Shown here: positions 30,302-45,911 of the stretch, piece by piece
Layout: each line of letters begins with the position of its first letter
Numbering within the stretch: position 1 is the first letter of the stretch
Assembly (NCBI RefSeq): GCF_004327355.1
Contig: NZ_QJUM01000001.1
Location: forward strand, 186,001 to 250,000
Length of the DNA stretch: 64,000 bases
Reading direction: 5' to 3'
Source: Phytopseudomonas dryadis
GTDB lineage: Bacteria > Pseudomonadota > Gammaproteobacteria > Pseudomonadales > Pseudomonadaceae
The notes under the pieces: generated by a model
The model's input: the letters and a program-made list of their open reading frames with translations, nothing else
The model's database searches: none
Told to the model about the DNA's origin: nothing
Program-made: the position numbers and the translations under genes

Positions 30302-32200
30302 TGAGAGCTCGACCAACAGCTTGTTCAGACGCTGCACGTAGGCGGCCGGGTCCTTCAGGCTGTCGCCCGCGGCCAGCGCGGCCTGGTCGAAGAGGATGTG
30401 CGACAGGTCGGCGAAACGATCTTCGTCCGGCTCGGCATCCAGTTTCTCGATCAGCGGGTGGCTCGGGTTGAACTCGAAGATCGGCTTGGATTCCGGCACC
30501 TTCTGCCCGCTGGCTTCGAGGATCTGGCGCATCTGCAGACCCAGATCCTGCTCGCCAATGGCCAGGATGGCCGGCGAATCGGTCAGGCGGTGGGAGACGC
30601 GCACCTCGGCCACCTGCTCGCCCAGCGCCCCCTTGAGGCGCTCGACCAGGCTTTCCTTGCTCTTGGCCACTTCTTCCTGGGCCTTCTTGTCCTCTTCGGA
30701 GTCCAGCGCGCCCAGATCCAGGTCGCCACGAGCGACGTCGACGAAGGACTTGCCGTCGAACTCGGTCAGGTAGCTCATCAGCCACTCGTCGATGCGGTCG
30801 GTGAGCAGCAGCACTTCGATGCCCTTCTTGCGGAAGACCTCCAGGTGCGGGCTGTTCTTGACCTGCGCGTAGGACTCGCCGGTGAGGTAGTAGATCTTGT
30901 CCTGGCCTTCCTTGAGGCGGCCGATGTAGTCGCCCAGGGAAACGCTCTGCTCGCCCTCGCCGTCCTGAGTGGAAGCGAAGCGCAGCAGGCCGGCGATCTT
31001 CTCCTTGTTGGCGAAATCTTCCGCCGGGCCTTCCTTGAGCACCTGGCCGAAGTGCTTCCAGAAGGTCTTGTACTGCTCCGGCTCGTTCTTCGCCAGTTTC
31101 TCCAGCATGTCCAGCACACGCTTGGTCAGTGCCGACTTCATGGAGTCGATCACCGGATCCTTCTGCAGGATTTCGCGGGAAACGTTCAGCGACAGATCGT
31201 TGGAGTCGACCACACCCTTGATGAAGCGCAGGTACAGGGGCAGGAACTCGTCCGCCTGGTCCATGATGAACACGCGCTGCACATAGAGCTTCAGGCCACG
31301 CGGCGCCTCGCGCTGGTACAGATCGAACGGCGCGCGGCCGGGTACGTACAGCAGCGAAGTGTATTCCAGCTTGCCTTCGACCTTGTTGTGGCTCCAGCTC
31401 AGCGGATTGTCGAAGTCGTGGGAGACGTGCTTGTAGAACTCCTGGTACTGCTCGTCGCTGACCTCGCTGCGCGGCCGCGTCCACAGCGCGCTGGCGCGGT
31501 TGACCACTTCCCACTCGGGCTCGGCCGGCTTGTCCTTCTCCTCGCCATGGAACTCCTTGGGCAGTTCGATGGGCAGGCCGATATGGTCGGAGTATTTCTT
31601 GATGACGTTGCGCAGGCGCCAGCCGTCGGCGAATTCTTCCTCACCGCTCTTGAGGTGCAGCACGATACGGGTACCGCGCTCGGCTTTCTCGACGTTGGCG
31701 ATCTCGAACTCGCCCTCGCCCTTGGAGGCCCAGTGCACGCCCTCGCTGGCCGGCAGACCGGCACGACGGGTGAACACCTCGACCTTGTCGGCGACGATGA
31801 ACGCGGAGTAGAAGCCCACGCCGAACTGGCCGATCAGGTTCGAGTCCTTCTTCTGGTCGCCGGAGAGGTTCTGCAGGAAGTCGGCGGTGCCGGACTTGGC
31901 GATGGTGCCCAGGTGCGCGATGGTCTCTTCCCGGCTCATGCCGATGCCATTGTCGTCCAGGGTGACGGTCCTGGCTTCCTTGTCGAAGCTGACGCGGATC
32001 TTCAGCTCGGCGCCGCCCTCGAGCAGTTCGGGCTTGGCCAGCGCCTCGAAGCGCAGCTTGTCGACGGCGTCGGAGGCGTTGGAGATCAACTCGCGCAGGA
32101 AGATTTCCTTGTTGGAATACAGCGAGTGGATCATGAGGTGCAGCAGTTGCTTCACCTCTGTCTGGAAGCCCAGGGTTTCTTTTTGAGTTTCCACACTCAT
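30296..32200 (-). CDS. htpG: Molecular chaperone HtpG (bacterial Hsp90)
   Basis: A 634-residue Hsp90 homologue. The N-terminal GHKL ATPase shows [26 protein letters not shown] and [11 protein letters not shown]. The middle domain holds the conserved arginine region LNVSREILQ, and a C-terminal dimerisation domain follows. It refolds or remodels client proteins in the cytosol. ATG 32200 (MSVETQKE) gives the length I recall for P. aeruginosa HtpG; an ATG at 32206 is nearer the GGAG and is possible. The gene is followed by tandem terminators. The downstream gene order to brnQ, gltA and sdh matches other Pseudomonas. Confidence 0.97.
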   Translation of the reverse strand: MSVETQKETLGFQTEVKQLLHLMIHSLYSNKEIFLRELISNASDAVDKLRFEALAKPELLEGGAELKIRVSFDKEARTVTLDDNGIGMSREETIAHLGTIAKSGTADFLQNLSGDQKKDSNLIGQFGVGFYSAFIVADKVEVFTRRAGLPASEGVHWASKGEGEFEIANVEKAERGTRIVLHLKSGEEEFADGWRLRNVIKKYSDHIGLPIELPKEFHGEEKDKPAEPEWEVVNRASALWTRPRSEVSDEQYQEFYKHVSHDFDNPLSWSHNKVEGKLEYTSLLYVPGRAPFDLYQREAPRGLKLYVQRVFIMDQADEFLPLYLRFIKGVVDSNDLSLNVSREILQKDPVIDSMKSALTKRVLDMLEKLAKNEPEQYKTFWKHFGQVLKEGPAEDFANKEKIAGLLRFASTQDGEGEQSVSLGDYIGRLKEGQDKIYYLTGESYAQVKNSPHLEVFRKKGIEVLLLTDRIDEWLMSYLTEFDGKSFVDVARGDLDLGALDSEEDKKAQEEVAKSKESLVERLKGALGEQVAEVRVSHRLTDSPAILAIGEQDLGLQMRQILEASGQKVPESKPIFEFNPSHPLIEKLDAEPDEDRFADLSHILFDQAALAAGDSLKDPAAYVQRLNKLLVELSA

Positions 32201-32289
32201 GGTCATCTAACTCCAGATTGATGGCTAAGCCGCGGTACGGCGGATGTCCATCAGGTGGGGGCATGAGTTGGAATTTCAAGGCTGCCCGT

Positions 32290-33540
32290 TCAGGGTTCGA
32301 GCAACTCGATATGCCTGACGTCGGCCGGCTGCAGGGAAAAACGCGCCTCACCGGCGCCATTGAGGCGTTGGCGCAGGATGATTCGCCCTTCGCCGTCGAG
32401 CTCGACGAAATGCCCCTGGGCCGACGTACCCTGCTCGCTGGTCACGCGCATCGGCCGGTTGACATAGCGGGCGGGGTCGCTGAGCAGCCGCACCAGGGAA
32501 AAGTCGCGGCGCAGATCCTCGCTTGCCGGCTTGCTCGCTACGCGGGCCGGCTCTCGCGGCGGGCGCACAGGCGCTGGCGCCGCTGCCACGGCGGCGGGCA
32601 GCGCGGCGAAATGGTCATCGTCCACCCGCCAGCCAAGGTTGGCATGCTTGCTCATGGCCAGCGGCAGGCGCTGCACCTGTCCATCGACCCGGGCCTGCAC
32701 CTCGAAGGTCAGGTGCGTCGCCGGCAAGGTCAGCGGCGGCAGGGGCTCCAGCTGCACATCGCGCGTGGCGAAGCGGCGCTGCAGGTAATCGTCGAGCACA
32801 TGGCCCAGGGTGTCGCGCGAATCGACGTGGGTGTCGACCACGCCGTCGCGGTAACGCAAGCCATTGCGAAACAGCTCGACCGTGCCGCTCAGGGTGGTGT
32901 CGAACTGCGGCGGCAGCACCAGATGGAAATCCCCCGCCAGCTTGTTCGGCGGCAACGGCTGCAGATCCAGGTGCAGGGTATAACCACGTGTCAGCATGCG
33001 GGCCTCCGGCAGATCCTGTTCCGGCAGCAGCCAGCTCACTTCGACCTCGGGCAGCGCGCCCTCATCATTGGGCAACACGTCCAGGCGCATCGACTCGCCC
33101 GCCATCGGCAGGCCGCGGATGACCAGCTCGCGGCTGGCGAAGAAATCCTGCCCCTCGCGCAGGCTCAGCACGCCATCGATCAGTTCGCCCTGCTGCGGCG
33201 CGAAGGGCTCGCCATTGAGCTGTCCGTGCAACTGGATGAGCAACTCGGCCGGCGCCTGCTGTTCGGGCTGCAGCCATTGCAGGCCGAGTATGGCCTCCAG
33301 GCGTTGCGCATCCTGGCTGGCCATCACCGTCAGGCCGACGATAAGCGGAATGAAGCCGAGCGCGGACAGCGCCAGCGCCTGGCGCGCGCGGCGCCAGTGA
33401 CGCGCCACGAAGAGCAGGGTCAGCGGCGGCAGCAGGCAGGCCCAGCCCCACAGCAGACTGGTGCCAAAGGCTCGCATCACCAGCCATACCAGTCCGGCGA
33501 GAATCAGCAGCAAGCCACCAAGGATCAGCAACGCATCCAT
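32290..33540 (-). CDS. Conserved membrane protein of unknown function
   Basis: A 416-residue protein with three N-terminal hydrophobic segments (about residues 3-24, 30-48 and 57-74) and a large soluble region of about 330 residues, Pro- and Leu-rich, with no catalytic motif I recognise. An Ala/Pro-rich linker (AAVAAAPAPVRPPREPA) separates a C-terminal domain of about 75 residues that resembles a small beta-barrel (PMRVTSEQGTSAQGHFVELDG). It is conserved next to htpG in Pseudomonas. The topology suggests an inner-membrane anchor with a periplasmic or cytoplasmic domain. Confidence 0.85.
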   Translation of the reverse strand: MDALLILGGLLLILAGLVWLVMRAFGTSLLWGWACLLPPLTLLFVARHWRRARQALALSALGFIPLIVGLTVMASQDAQRLEAILGLQWLQPEQQAPAELLIQLHGQLNGEPFAPQQGELIDGVLSLREGQDFFASRELVIRGLPMAGESMRLDVLPNDEGALPEVEVSWLLPEQDLPEARMLTRGYTLHLDLQPLPPNKLAGDFHLVLPPQFDTTLSGTVELFRNGLRYRDGVVDTHVDSRDTLGHVLDDYLQRRFATRDVQLEPLPPLTLPATHLTFEVQARVDGQVQRLPLAMSKHANLGWRVDDDHFAALPAAVAAAPAPVRPPREPARVASKPASEDLRRDFSLVRLLSDPARYVNRPMRVTSEQGTSAQGHFVELDGEGRIILRQRLNGAGEARFSLQPADVRHIELLEP

Positions 33541-33576
33541 TCGGGTTCCTTAGATACAGAGAGTTTTACCCGCACA

Positions 33577-34029
33577 TCAACCCGGCATTCGCGGCTCATC
33601 GATCTTGAAGTGGGCGCGAGCGGTCGCGATGGGTTCGTTGCGATCGGCTTGCCAGGCGGTGACCGCCACATTGGCGACCCGCCGCCCCTGGCGCCAGACC
33701 TGGCAGCGTGCGTAGGTGTCACGATAAAGACCCGCGCGCAGGTAATCTATCGAGAAGTCGATGATTTTCGGAAAATGTGACGTGCCCATGCACAACAGCA
33801 GATGCACCAGGGCGGCATGTTCCATGAATCCGGCTATCACACCGCCATGGATGGCCGGGAGCACTGGATTGCCGATCAGTTCCTTGTTCGCTGGCAGGCG
33901 GAACAAGGGTTCACCGTCCTGTGGCCGGCACTCGATGGCGAGCAGACGCGCATAGGGAATCAGTTCGAGCAAGGCGCCATAGTCCCGAGTGTCCCGCGCC
34001 TGGCGCAACAGCGCCTGCAGATCGCTCAT
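33577..34029 (-). CDS. Hotdog-fold thioesterase (PaaI-like), second of a pair
   Basis: A 150-residue hotdog thioesterase. The active-site stretch is NPVLPAIHGGVIAGFMEHAA, where the HGG turn and a following acidic residue mark the PaaI/YbgC group, and the C-terminal strand is RRVANVAVTAWQ. Such proteins hydrolyse acyl-CoA or aryl-CoA thioesters. Its ATG overlaps the stop codon of the preceding homologous thioesterase gene by 4 bp, so the two may form a hetero-oligomer. The substrate is unknown. Confidence 0.87.
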   Translation of the reverse strand: MSDLQALLRQARDTRDYGALLELIPYARLLAIECRPQDGEPLFRLPANKELIGNPVLPAIHGGVIAGFMEHAALVHLLLCMGTSHFPKIIDFSIDYLRAGLYRDTYARCQVWRQGRRVANVAVTAWQADRNEPIATARAHFKIDEPRMPG

Positions 34030-34475
34030 GAGCGTGCCGTCCGGCCAGGCGTGGCGCCCAGGCGCATGAAGGTGGCGAGCACATGGGCAATGGGCTCGGC
34101 CGGATCGTCCTGATAGGCATAGCCACGGGTGAAGATGATGGTGGTCGTCACCCGGTAGCTCTCGGCAAAGCCGAAGACATCCTTCCCCGGCTGCGCCGCG
34201 CGTATGTAGTCGACGCGCAGATCCAGCGTCGGACAGACCTCGAAGCCGGGCAGCACGCAAATCGTGGAAACCCCGCAGACCGTGTCCATCAGCGTGGTGA
34301 TGGCGCCGCCGTGGATCACCCCGCTCTGCGGGTTGCCGACGATCCGCTCGCTGTAGGGCAGGCGCAGCGTCAGCCCGCTCTCGGCGACCCCCTGCAGGGT
34401 GACGCCCAGCAGCGCACAGTGCGGCAGTGCCGAAAGAAAGCGTTGCGCCCGTAGGCAAACCTCGTCAGCACTCAT
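34026..34475 (-). CDS. Hotdog-fold thioesterase (PaaI-like), first of a pair
   Basis: A 149-residue hotdog thioesterase with the PaaI-type segment NPQSGVIHGGAITTLMDTVCG, including the HGG turn and a downstream Asp. Strand regions PTLDLRVDYIRAAQPGKDV and GYAYQDDPAEPIAHVLATF complete the fold. It is translationally coupled to the second, divergent paralogue downstream. Tandem paralogous hotdog genes beside htpG are part of the conserved Pseudomonas block. The acyl substrate cannot be inferred. Confidence 0.9.
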   Translation of the reverse strand: MSADEVCLRAQRFLSALPHCALLGVTLQGVAESGLTLRLPYSERIVGNPQSGVIHGGAITTLMDTVCGVSTICVLPGFEVCPTLDLRVDYIRAAQPGKDVFGFAESYRVTTTIIFTRGYAYQDDPAEPIAHVLATFMRLGATPGRTARS

Positions 34476-34600
34476 GCAGCGGCTCCCGTTTTCTCGCCAG
34501 GCGGCGGCTCATCTGGCCCATACCGGCAAACGTACTGAACTAATGGCGCCGCCGTGTCTCGAAAGGCCGTAATGGTATTTACACAAGGAGAAGATCCACC

Positions 34601-34912
34601 ATGCAGAAATCAATTGCTTACGCCTTTATGCTAGCTGCCACGCTGGGCCTCGCGGCCTGCGACAAACCCTCCGAGAACAAGGCCCAGGAAGCCCAGGAAG
34701 CCCGGAACGACGCTCAAGAATCGATGAACGAAGCCGCCGAACAAAGCAACGAAGCGGCACAGAAGGAAGCCGAAGCCGCTCAGGAGCGCGCCGAGGAGCA
34801 ACAGGAAGAACAGGCACCGACCGGCGCACCGGTAGCGCCTGATGCCGCCACACCGGATCCAGCGGTACCGGCCGATCCGGCAGCCCCGGCAGGCGAACCC
34901 ACCCAGCAGTAA
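34601..34912 (+). CDS. Small Ala/Glu/Gln/Pro-rich lipoprotein
   Basis: A 103-residue protein with a lipoprotein signal (FMLAATLGLAAC). After the lipidated Cys comes a charged helical stretch rich in Glu, Ala, Gln and Asn (about residues 22-71), probably a coiled coil. A Pro/Ala/Asp-rich tail follows (PDAATPDPAVPADPAAPAGE). This is the layout of small envelope lipoproteins of unknown function. AAGGAG lies well placed before ATG 34601. A GC-rich perfect palindrome without T-run (34922-34941) lies after the stop codon. Confidence 0.85.
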   Translation: MQKSIAYAFMLAATLGLAACDKPSENKAQEAQEARNDAQESMNEAAEQSNEAAQKEAEAAQERAEEQQEEQAPTGAPVAPDAATPDPAVPADPAAPAGEPTQQ

Positions 34913-34963
34913 GTTTCAGCGACCCGCGGCGCGCCGCGGGTTGCCCTCCTCCCCCGCCCGCTG

Positions 34964-35353
34964 TCACAGCGCTGGCGTCAGCATCAACAGCAAGCTGCAG
35001 AGCAGACCGAGCATCCACATGAGGCTGCGCTGCCAGTGCAGATCGGCCCAGTACAGCAGCAGATACAACACCCGCGAAACGACGAAGGTCACTGCCAGCA
35101 GATCGACCAGCCAGCCGTTGCTCTGACTCACATGGGCCATCAGCACCCCCACGGCGAACAGCGGGAAAGCCTCGAAGCTGTTCATGTGGGCCGCCAGTGC
35201 CCTGGCACCGAAGCCGCTCAGGCGCGCCTGCTGTGCACGCGGATGGTGATTGTCGTATGCGCCACCTTCCTCCTTCATGGCCCAGGCCACGGGAATCTTC
35301 GCCACGAAGATCAGCAAGACGCTGATGAAGATGCACCAGAACGGCAGACTCAT
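34964..35353 (-). CDS. MAPEG-family membrane protein
   Basis: A 129-residue protein with four hydrophobic helices and the MAPEG pattern RAQQARLSGFGARALAAHMNSFEAFPLFAVGV, containing the conserved Arg, Asn-x-x-Glu and Pro. Eukaryotic members process eicosanoids and glutathione; most bacterial ones are uncharacterised. The gene overlaps the DUF599 gene by 4 bp and forms a two-gene operon with it. Confidence 0.9.
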   Translation of the reverse strand: MSLPFWCIFISVLLIFVAKIPVAWAMKEEGGAYDNHHPRAQQARLSGFGARALAAHMNSFEAFPLFAVGVLMAHVSQSNGWLVDLLAVTFVVSRVLYLLLYWADLHWQRSLMWMLGLLCSLLLMLTPAL

Positions 35354-36084
35354 TCGCTCTTCTCCCTGGCCGGCTCGAAGGCGGGCGTTTGTGTATAGAC
35401 CATCACTTCCAGCACATCGGAATGGAATTCGCGACGGTACAACACGACCACCACGCCGGCCGTCACCAGCATGAAGAACCAGGGGTTGATGAACCAGGCC
35501 AGGGTCGCCATGCCGAAGTAGTAGGCCCGCAGGCCGTAGTTGAACTGGTTGGCCGCCATCGAGATGACCCGCGCGGTGCGCTCGGCGAAGGCCTTGCGCT
35601 CCTGCTCGGTGACATGCCGTTCACCGATCATCGGCGCCGACCCCACCAGCACGGCGGCGAAGTTGTACTGGCGCATGCACCAGCTGAAGGTGAAGAAGGC
35701 ATAGACGAAGACCACCCCCAGGCACAGCAACTTGAGCTCGGACATGCCGCGGCTGGCTGCCTGCACGAACGGCAGATCGGCGAGTAGCGACACCGCGCGA
35801 TCCGAAGCGCCCAGCACGGTGAGGATGCCGGCCAGGATGATCAGGGTGCTGGAGGCGAAGAACGAGGCATTGCGCTCCAGGTTGCCAATGACGTTGGCGT
35901 CGGCGATGCGGTTGTCGCGCAGCAGCATGCGGCGCATCCAGTCCTCGCGATACAGATGCAGGACGCTGGCCAGACAGGGGGTGGTGCGGCCCTTGGAGTG
36001 GGCGTAGCGGGTATAGCCTCCCCAGCAGATGACGAACCAGAGAACAGCCAGCAGGTGTGGCAGATAATCTTCGCTGATGGGCAT
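35350..36084 (-). CDS. DUF599 membrane protein
   Basis: A 244-residue integral membrane protein of family DUF599. It has about four hydrophobic segments, the family-typical LRDNRIADANVIGNLERNASFFASST near residues 55-80, and FTFSWCMRQYNF plus ANQFNYGLRAYYFG further on. No biochemical role is known. AAGGAG precedes ATG 36084 with good spacing. It is the first gene of a short operon with the MAPEG gene and is separated from brnQ by a terminator. Confidence 0.9.
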   Translation of the reverse strand: MPISEDYLPHLLAVLWFVICWGGYTRYAHSKGRTTPCLASVLHLYREDWMRRMLLRDNRIADANVIGNLERNASFFASSTLIILAGILTVLGASDRAVSLLADLPFVQAASRGMSELKLLCLGVVFVYAFFTFSWCMRQYNFAAVLVGSAPMIGERHVTEQERKAFAERTARVISMAANQFNYGLRAYYFGMATLAWFINPWFFMLVTAGVVVVLYRREFHSDVLEVMVYTQTPAFEPAREKSE

Positions 36085-36141
36085 GAAAGCTCCTTGAATG
36101 ACTGGAGCGATTATAGCCAGCGCAGATGAGAAGCAGATGAG

Positions 36142-36165
36142 AAAAAGCCGCTCGGGGGAGCGGCT
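36142..36165 (-). terminator. Intrinsic terminator of brnQ
   Basis: Read on the minus strand: stem AGCCGCTC / GAGCGGCT with a CCCC loop and a following TTTTT. It begins 29 bp beyond the brnQ stop codon. Confidence 0.88.
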
Positions 36166-36193
36166 CCTTCGATCAAACGATGTGAATCGACGG

Positions 36194-37507
36194 TCAGGCC
36201 AACGCCGGGCGCCTCGTCCCCAGCACCCTGTCGGCCAGGCATGCCAGCACCAGGGTTACCAGTGCCGGCACCAGCCAGCCCAGACTCTGCGCGGCCAGGG
36301 GCAAGTTGCCGAAGAATGCGGGGACCTGTTCACTCCAGCCCGCGGCGTTCATGCCGTCGACGATACCGCACACCAGGGTGACCGCCATGACCGGCACGAA
36401 CACACGGCTCTGTGACAGCCACAGACGATTGGCCAGGCTCAGCGCCACCAACACGATGGCCAACGGGTAGAGCCCGACCAGCACCGGCACGGAAACGCTG
36501 ATCAACTGGCTCAGGCCCTGATTGGAAACCGCCAGGCTGAACAGGGCCAGAACGATGACCACACCACGGTAAGAGATGTTGAACAGATCGCTGAAGAACT
36601 CGCCGCAGGCTGTCAGCAACCCCACGCCGGTGGTCAGACAGGCCAGAATGATCACCACCGCCAGCAGCAGGGAGCCCGCGGGCCCGAAGGTCTGGTTGAC
36701 GTATGCCGTGAGGATCTGCCCGCCATTCTCAGCCCCCGCAGCCAGTTCGTGGCTGGTGGCGCCGAGGTAGAACAGCGCCAGGTAGACCAGCGAAAGCGCC
36801 ACCGCGGCGATGATCCCGGCGACCACGCAATAGCGGGTGATCAGGCCATCATCGCTGATGCCGCGCGCGCGTATGGCGTTGGCGATCACGATGCCGAACA
36901 CCAGAGCCCCCAGGGCATCCATGGTCAGGTAGCCTTGCAGGAATCCCTGTACCAGCGGCTGATCGCGGTAGGCACCAGTCGCCTCGCCCACCTCGGCGGC
37001 GGGTGCGAGCACCGCCGCTCCGCCAAGCACGATCAGGGCCACGATCAGCACCGGCGTGATGAACTTGCCGATCCGGTCGACCAGACGGCCCGGATTCAGG
37101 GAAAGGAACAGCACCGCCGCGAAGTAGGCCGTGGTGTATGCGAACAACGCCATGGCGCTGCTGCCGACGAAAGGCTGCATGCCGATCTCGAACGACGCGA
37201 CGGCCGTACGAGGGGTGGCGAACAGCGGGCCGATGGTCAGGTATACGGCAACCGCCAGCACGATGCCGGCCCAGCGCCCCAGAGGGCTGGTCAGCGTTGG
37301 CAGGCCGCCGCCGACCCGGGCCAGGGCCACGACCGTGAGCAATGGCAGGCCAACGCCGGTGAGCAGAAAGCCGAGGGCCGCCGCGGCGATGTTTTCGCCC
37401 GCCGACATGCCGGCACTTGGCGGGAAGATGATGTTGCCGGCGCCGAGGAAAAGCGCAAACGTCATGAAACCGAGAGCCAGGAGATCCAGGCCTTTCAAAC
37501 GCGTCAT
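36194..37507 (-). CDS. brnQ: Branched-chain amino acid carrier (BrnQ/BraB family)
   Basis: A 437-residue LIVCS-family carrier with about 12 hydrophobic segments. It opens with the family pattern LLALGFMTFALFLGAGNIIFPP and includes TMDALGALVFGIVIANAI and TTGVGLLTACGEFF. It imports leucine, isoleucine and valine with a cation (Na+ in Pseudomonas BraB/BraZ). ATG 37507 fits family N termini, but no Shine-Dalgarno sequence lies before it. Instead a short upstream reading frame ends on it (ATGA), so initiation may depend on coupling. It has its own terminator. Confidence 0.95.
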   Translation of the reverse strand: MTRLKGLDLLALGFMTFALFLGAGNIIFPPSAGMSAGENIAAAALGFLLTGVGLPLLTVVALARVGGGLPTLTSPLGRWAGIVLAVAVYLTIGPLFATPRTAVASFEIGMQPFVGSSAMALFAYTTAYFAAVLFLSLNPGRLVDRIGKFITPVLIVALIVLGGAAVLAPAAEVGEATGAYRDQPLVQGFLQGYLTMDALGALVFGIVIANAIRARGISDDGLITRYCVVAGIIAAVALSLVYLALFYLGATSHELAAGAENGGQILTAYVNQTFGPAGSLLLAVVIILACLTTGVGLLTACGEFFSDLFNISYRGVVIVLALFSLAVSNQGLSQLISVSVPVLVGLYPLAIVLVALSLANRLWLSQSRVFVPVMAVTLVCGIVDGMNAAGWSEQVPAFFGNLPLAAQSLGWLVPALVTLVLACLADRVLGTRRPALA

Positions 37508-37557
37508 AGGGGGGAATACCACAGGCAGAAAATCAAAGTGTTCCGGAGGGTTTCCAT
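37504..37557 (-). CDS. Possible leader peptide overlapping the brnQ start
   Basis: A 17-codon frame, METLRNTLIFCLWYSPL, ends with TGA overlapping the brnQ ATG. The same frame is open to an ATG at 37650, which would begin MSPLVIAG and give 48 residues. It is rich in Leu and Ile codons, and a perfect hairpin (37612-37630) lies upstream of the shorter version. No ribosome binding site is obvious, so translation is unproven. Confidence 0.3.
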   Translation of the reverse strand: METLRNTLIFCLWYSPL

Positions 37558-37726
37558 CAGGGTCGGGGAAACGTTGCCCGGGCTCGTGGGCCAGGCCGCT
37601 GCCGGCACCGTCGGCCGCTTTTGGCGGCCGGCAATGACGAGGGGCGACATGTTAACGAAAAACGGCCAATAACTCGAAATTGACGGACAGGCTGTCGAAC
37701 CTCTGTAATTTCGCGTCGCGCCAACG

Positions 37727-37755
37727 AAAAAGGCCACCCGAGGGTGGCCTTTTTT
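37727..37755 (-). terminator. Bidirectional terminator downstream of sucD
   Basis: AAAAAGGCCACCC (37727-37739) and GGGTGGCCTTTTTT (37742-37755) form a long perfect stem with T-runs on both strands. It ends the sdh-suc transcript 16 bp after the sucD stop codon. Confidence 0.93.
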
Positions 37756-37770
37756 CACAGTCGCAACACC

Positions 37771-39824
<2,054 letters not shown>

Positions 39825-40029
39825 GCTTGTCTACCGTCTTCGTTTAGGTATTGCGCATCGGTGCTGCACCTGCGTGCCGCACCACCTGTGACCGCCTTGT
39901 CGGCAGTCCGGCGCACATTCCGCGCAGAAGCCTCTGGCTCGACGCGGGCAATGCCCCGTGGTTCTGCTTCGCGAAAAAGCGTCTGAACGACACCGGCCCT
40001 CGACAGGCCGGCATCGGGCGAACGACTTC
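39825..40029 (-). promoter_or_regulatory. sucC leader, candidate sucC RNA motif
   Basis: This 205-bp region between lpdG and sucC contains a hairpin (CCGGCC 39993-39998 / GGCCGG 40006-40011) followed on the minus strand by a five-T run some 12 nt later, and GC-rich pairing segments nearer sucC. A conserved 'sucC RNA' of unknown function has been described upstream of sucC in Pseudomonas. I infer that it may lie here; I have not matched the consensus. Confidence 0.4.
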
Positions 40030-41481
<1,452 letters not shown>

Positions 41482-41483
41482 TC

Positions 41484-41557
41484 AGCTTCAAGCATCAAGC
41501 CACGAGCGGCAAGGCGAAGCGCTTCTGCTTGAAGCGCGTCGCTTGCAGCTTGTAGCT
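41484..41557. repeat. Imperfect palindromic element between sucB and lpdG
   Basis: AGCTTCAAGCATCAAGC (41484-41500) and GCTTGCAGCTTGTAGCT (41541-41557) form an imperfect 17-bp inverted repeat. The middle contains further GCTTGAAGC-type words. It fills the sucB-lpdG gap and has the look of a dispersed Pseudomonas intergenic palindrome; I have not seen other copies in this window. Confidence 0.6.
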
Positions 41558-41563
41558 GGCGTA

Positions 41564-42793
41564 TTAGATGTCCAGCAGCAGGCGAGCTGGGTCTTCCAGC
41601 AGGTTCTTGATGGTCACCAGGAACGTCACGGCTTCTTTGCCATCGATCAGGCGATGGTCGTAGGACAGGGCCAGATACATCATCGGCCGGATCACCACCT
41701 GACCATTGATCGCCATCGGACGCTGCAGGATGTTGTGCATGCCCAGGATGGCCGCTTGCGGCGGGTTGACGATCGGGGTCGACATCATCGAACCGAAGGT
41801 ACCACCGTTGGTGATGGTGAACGTACCGCCAGTCATCTCGTCGATGGACAGTTTGCCATCACGGGCTTTCTTGCCGAAGGTGGCGATGCCGCTCTCGATT
41901 TCGGCCAGGCTCATCGACTCGGCGTTGCGCAGTACCGGTACCACCAGACCACGGTCGCTGGATACGGCAACGCCGATGTCCGCGTAACCATGGTAAACGA
42001 TGTCGGAGCCGTCGATCGAGGCGTTGACCGCCGGGAAACGCTTCAGCGCCTCGGTGGCGGCCTTGACGAAGAACGACATGAAGCCCAGGCGTACGCCGTT
42101 GTGGGACTTCTCGAACAGATCCTTGTACTTCGAACGCAGGGCCATGACTTCGGTCATGTCGACTTCGTTGAAGGTGGTCAGCATGGCCATGTTCGACTGT
42201 GCCTCGACCAGGCGACGAGCGACGGTGGCACGGACACGGGTCATCGGCACGCGCTTCTCGGTGCGATCGCCAGCGGCCACGACCGGAGCCGCCGCAGCGC
42301 TCGGCTTGGCCGCGGGAGCGGCAGCCGGGGCATTCTTCTTCGCGTCGACAGCGGCGACCACGTCTTCCTTGGTCACGCGACCGCCCTTGCCCGAGCCGCT
42401 GATGCTGTTCGGGTCGATGCCGTTTTCTTCGGCCAGCTTGCGTGCGGCAGGCGACAGGATCTGCTCGTCACCAGCAGCCGCGGGCGCTGCGGCAGCGGTC
42501 TGCGCCGGTGCGGCAGCCTGGGCTGGAGCGGCGGCCGGTGCAGTTGCAGCGGCACCGCCTTCGGTCAGCGTGCCCAGCACTTCGTTGCTGAGCACGGTGT
42601 CGCCTTCGTTCTTGACGATTTCGGCGACCACGCCATCGGCTTCGGCCAGCACTTCGATCACGACCTTGTCGGTCTCGATGTCGACGATCAGCTCATCGCG
42701 CTTGACCGCCTCGCCCGGCTTCTTGTGCCAGGTGGCCACGGTGCCATCGGCGACCGATTCCGGGAAGGTAGGGGCTTTGATCTCGATAGCCAT
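41564..42793 (-). CDS. sucB: 2-oxoglutarate dehydrogenase E2 (dihydrolipoyl succinyltransferase)
   Basis: A 409-residue E2 core subunit. The lipoyl domain carries Lys43 in [10 protein letters not shown]. An Ala/Pro linker leads to the E3-binding domain ([15 protein letters not shown]...GRVTKEDV). The catalytic domain ends with His380 and Asp384 in [12 protein letters not shown]. It transfers the succinyl group to CoA and forms the scaffold for SucA and LpdG. It lies 68 bp downstream of sucA. The single lipoyl domain and length are typical. Confidence 0.98.
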   Translation of the reverse strand: MAIEIKAPTFPESVADGTVATWHKKPGEAVKRDELIVDIETDKVVIEVLAEADGVVAEIVKNEGDTVLSNEVLGTLTEGGAAATAPAAAPAQAAAPAQTAAAAPAAAGDEQILSPAARKLAEENGIDPNSISGSGKGGRVTKEDVVAAVDAKKNAPAAAPAAKPSAAAAPVVAAGDRTEKRVPMTRVRATVARRLVEAQSNMAMLTTFNEVDMTEVMALRSKYKDLFEKSHNGVRLGFMSFFVKAATEALKRFPAVNASIDGSDIVYHGYADIGVAVSSDRGLVVPVLRNAESMSLAEIESGIATFGKKARDGKLSIDEMTGGTFTITNGGTFGSMMSTPIVNPPQAAILGMHNILQRPMAINGQVVIRPMMYLALSYDHRLIDGKEAVTFLVTIKNLLEDPARLLLDI

Positions 42794-42861
42794 TGCGTTC
42801 GTTTCCTTAAATTCGGTTTCTTCTACGAGGCGGCCTCAAGGCCGCCTCCTGCGCGAAAGCG

Positions 42862-45693
<2,832 letters not shown>

Positions 45694-45860
45694 GCTTGGT
45701 CACCCTCGGTAAGGGGACACCACCGGCGTGGAAACCGCTCGGGCTTTCGAAGTCCTGAAGCAGCGACTTCGATAAAGCCACCACGGATCCCGCAGATAGT
45801 CCGGGCACCAGCCCGGATGCCCCTGCTGGTCGTCATATTTTTCGAGTAAGGGCCGCGGCG
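45694..45860 (-). promoter_or_regulatory. Structured sucA leader, candidate sucA-II RNA
   Basis: Two strong hairpins precede sucA: TCGAAGTC/GACTTCGA (45747-45754 with 45765-45772), extendable by GGCTTT/AAAGCC across a bulge, and TCCGGGC/GCCCGGA (45800-45806 with 45811-45817). A conserved 'sucA-II' RNA upstream of sucA has been described in Pseudomonadales. Position and structure fit, but I have not checked the consensus. Confidence 0.45.
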
Positions 45861-45886
45861 GCTAGGCCGTAGCCCTGGCTATACTA

Positions 45887-45911
45887 CAACACCGACTCGA
45901 GGTCGGTGTTG
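45887..45911 (-). terminator. Stable hairpin after sdhB, possible attenuator or processing site
   Basis: CAACACCGAC / GTCGGTGTTG, a perfect 10-bp stem with a five-base loop, 31 bp beyond the sdhB stop codon. There is no T-run on the minus strand, so it may stabilise the 3' end of sdh mRNA or cause partial termination before sucA. Confidence 0.45.

Noticed and set aside
30398..32221. A 607-codon plus-strand frame opposite htpG
   Set aside because: Shadow of htpG; no plausible protein composition or ribosome binding site.
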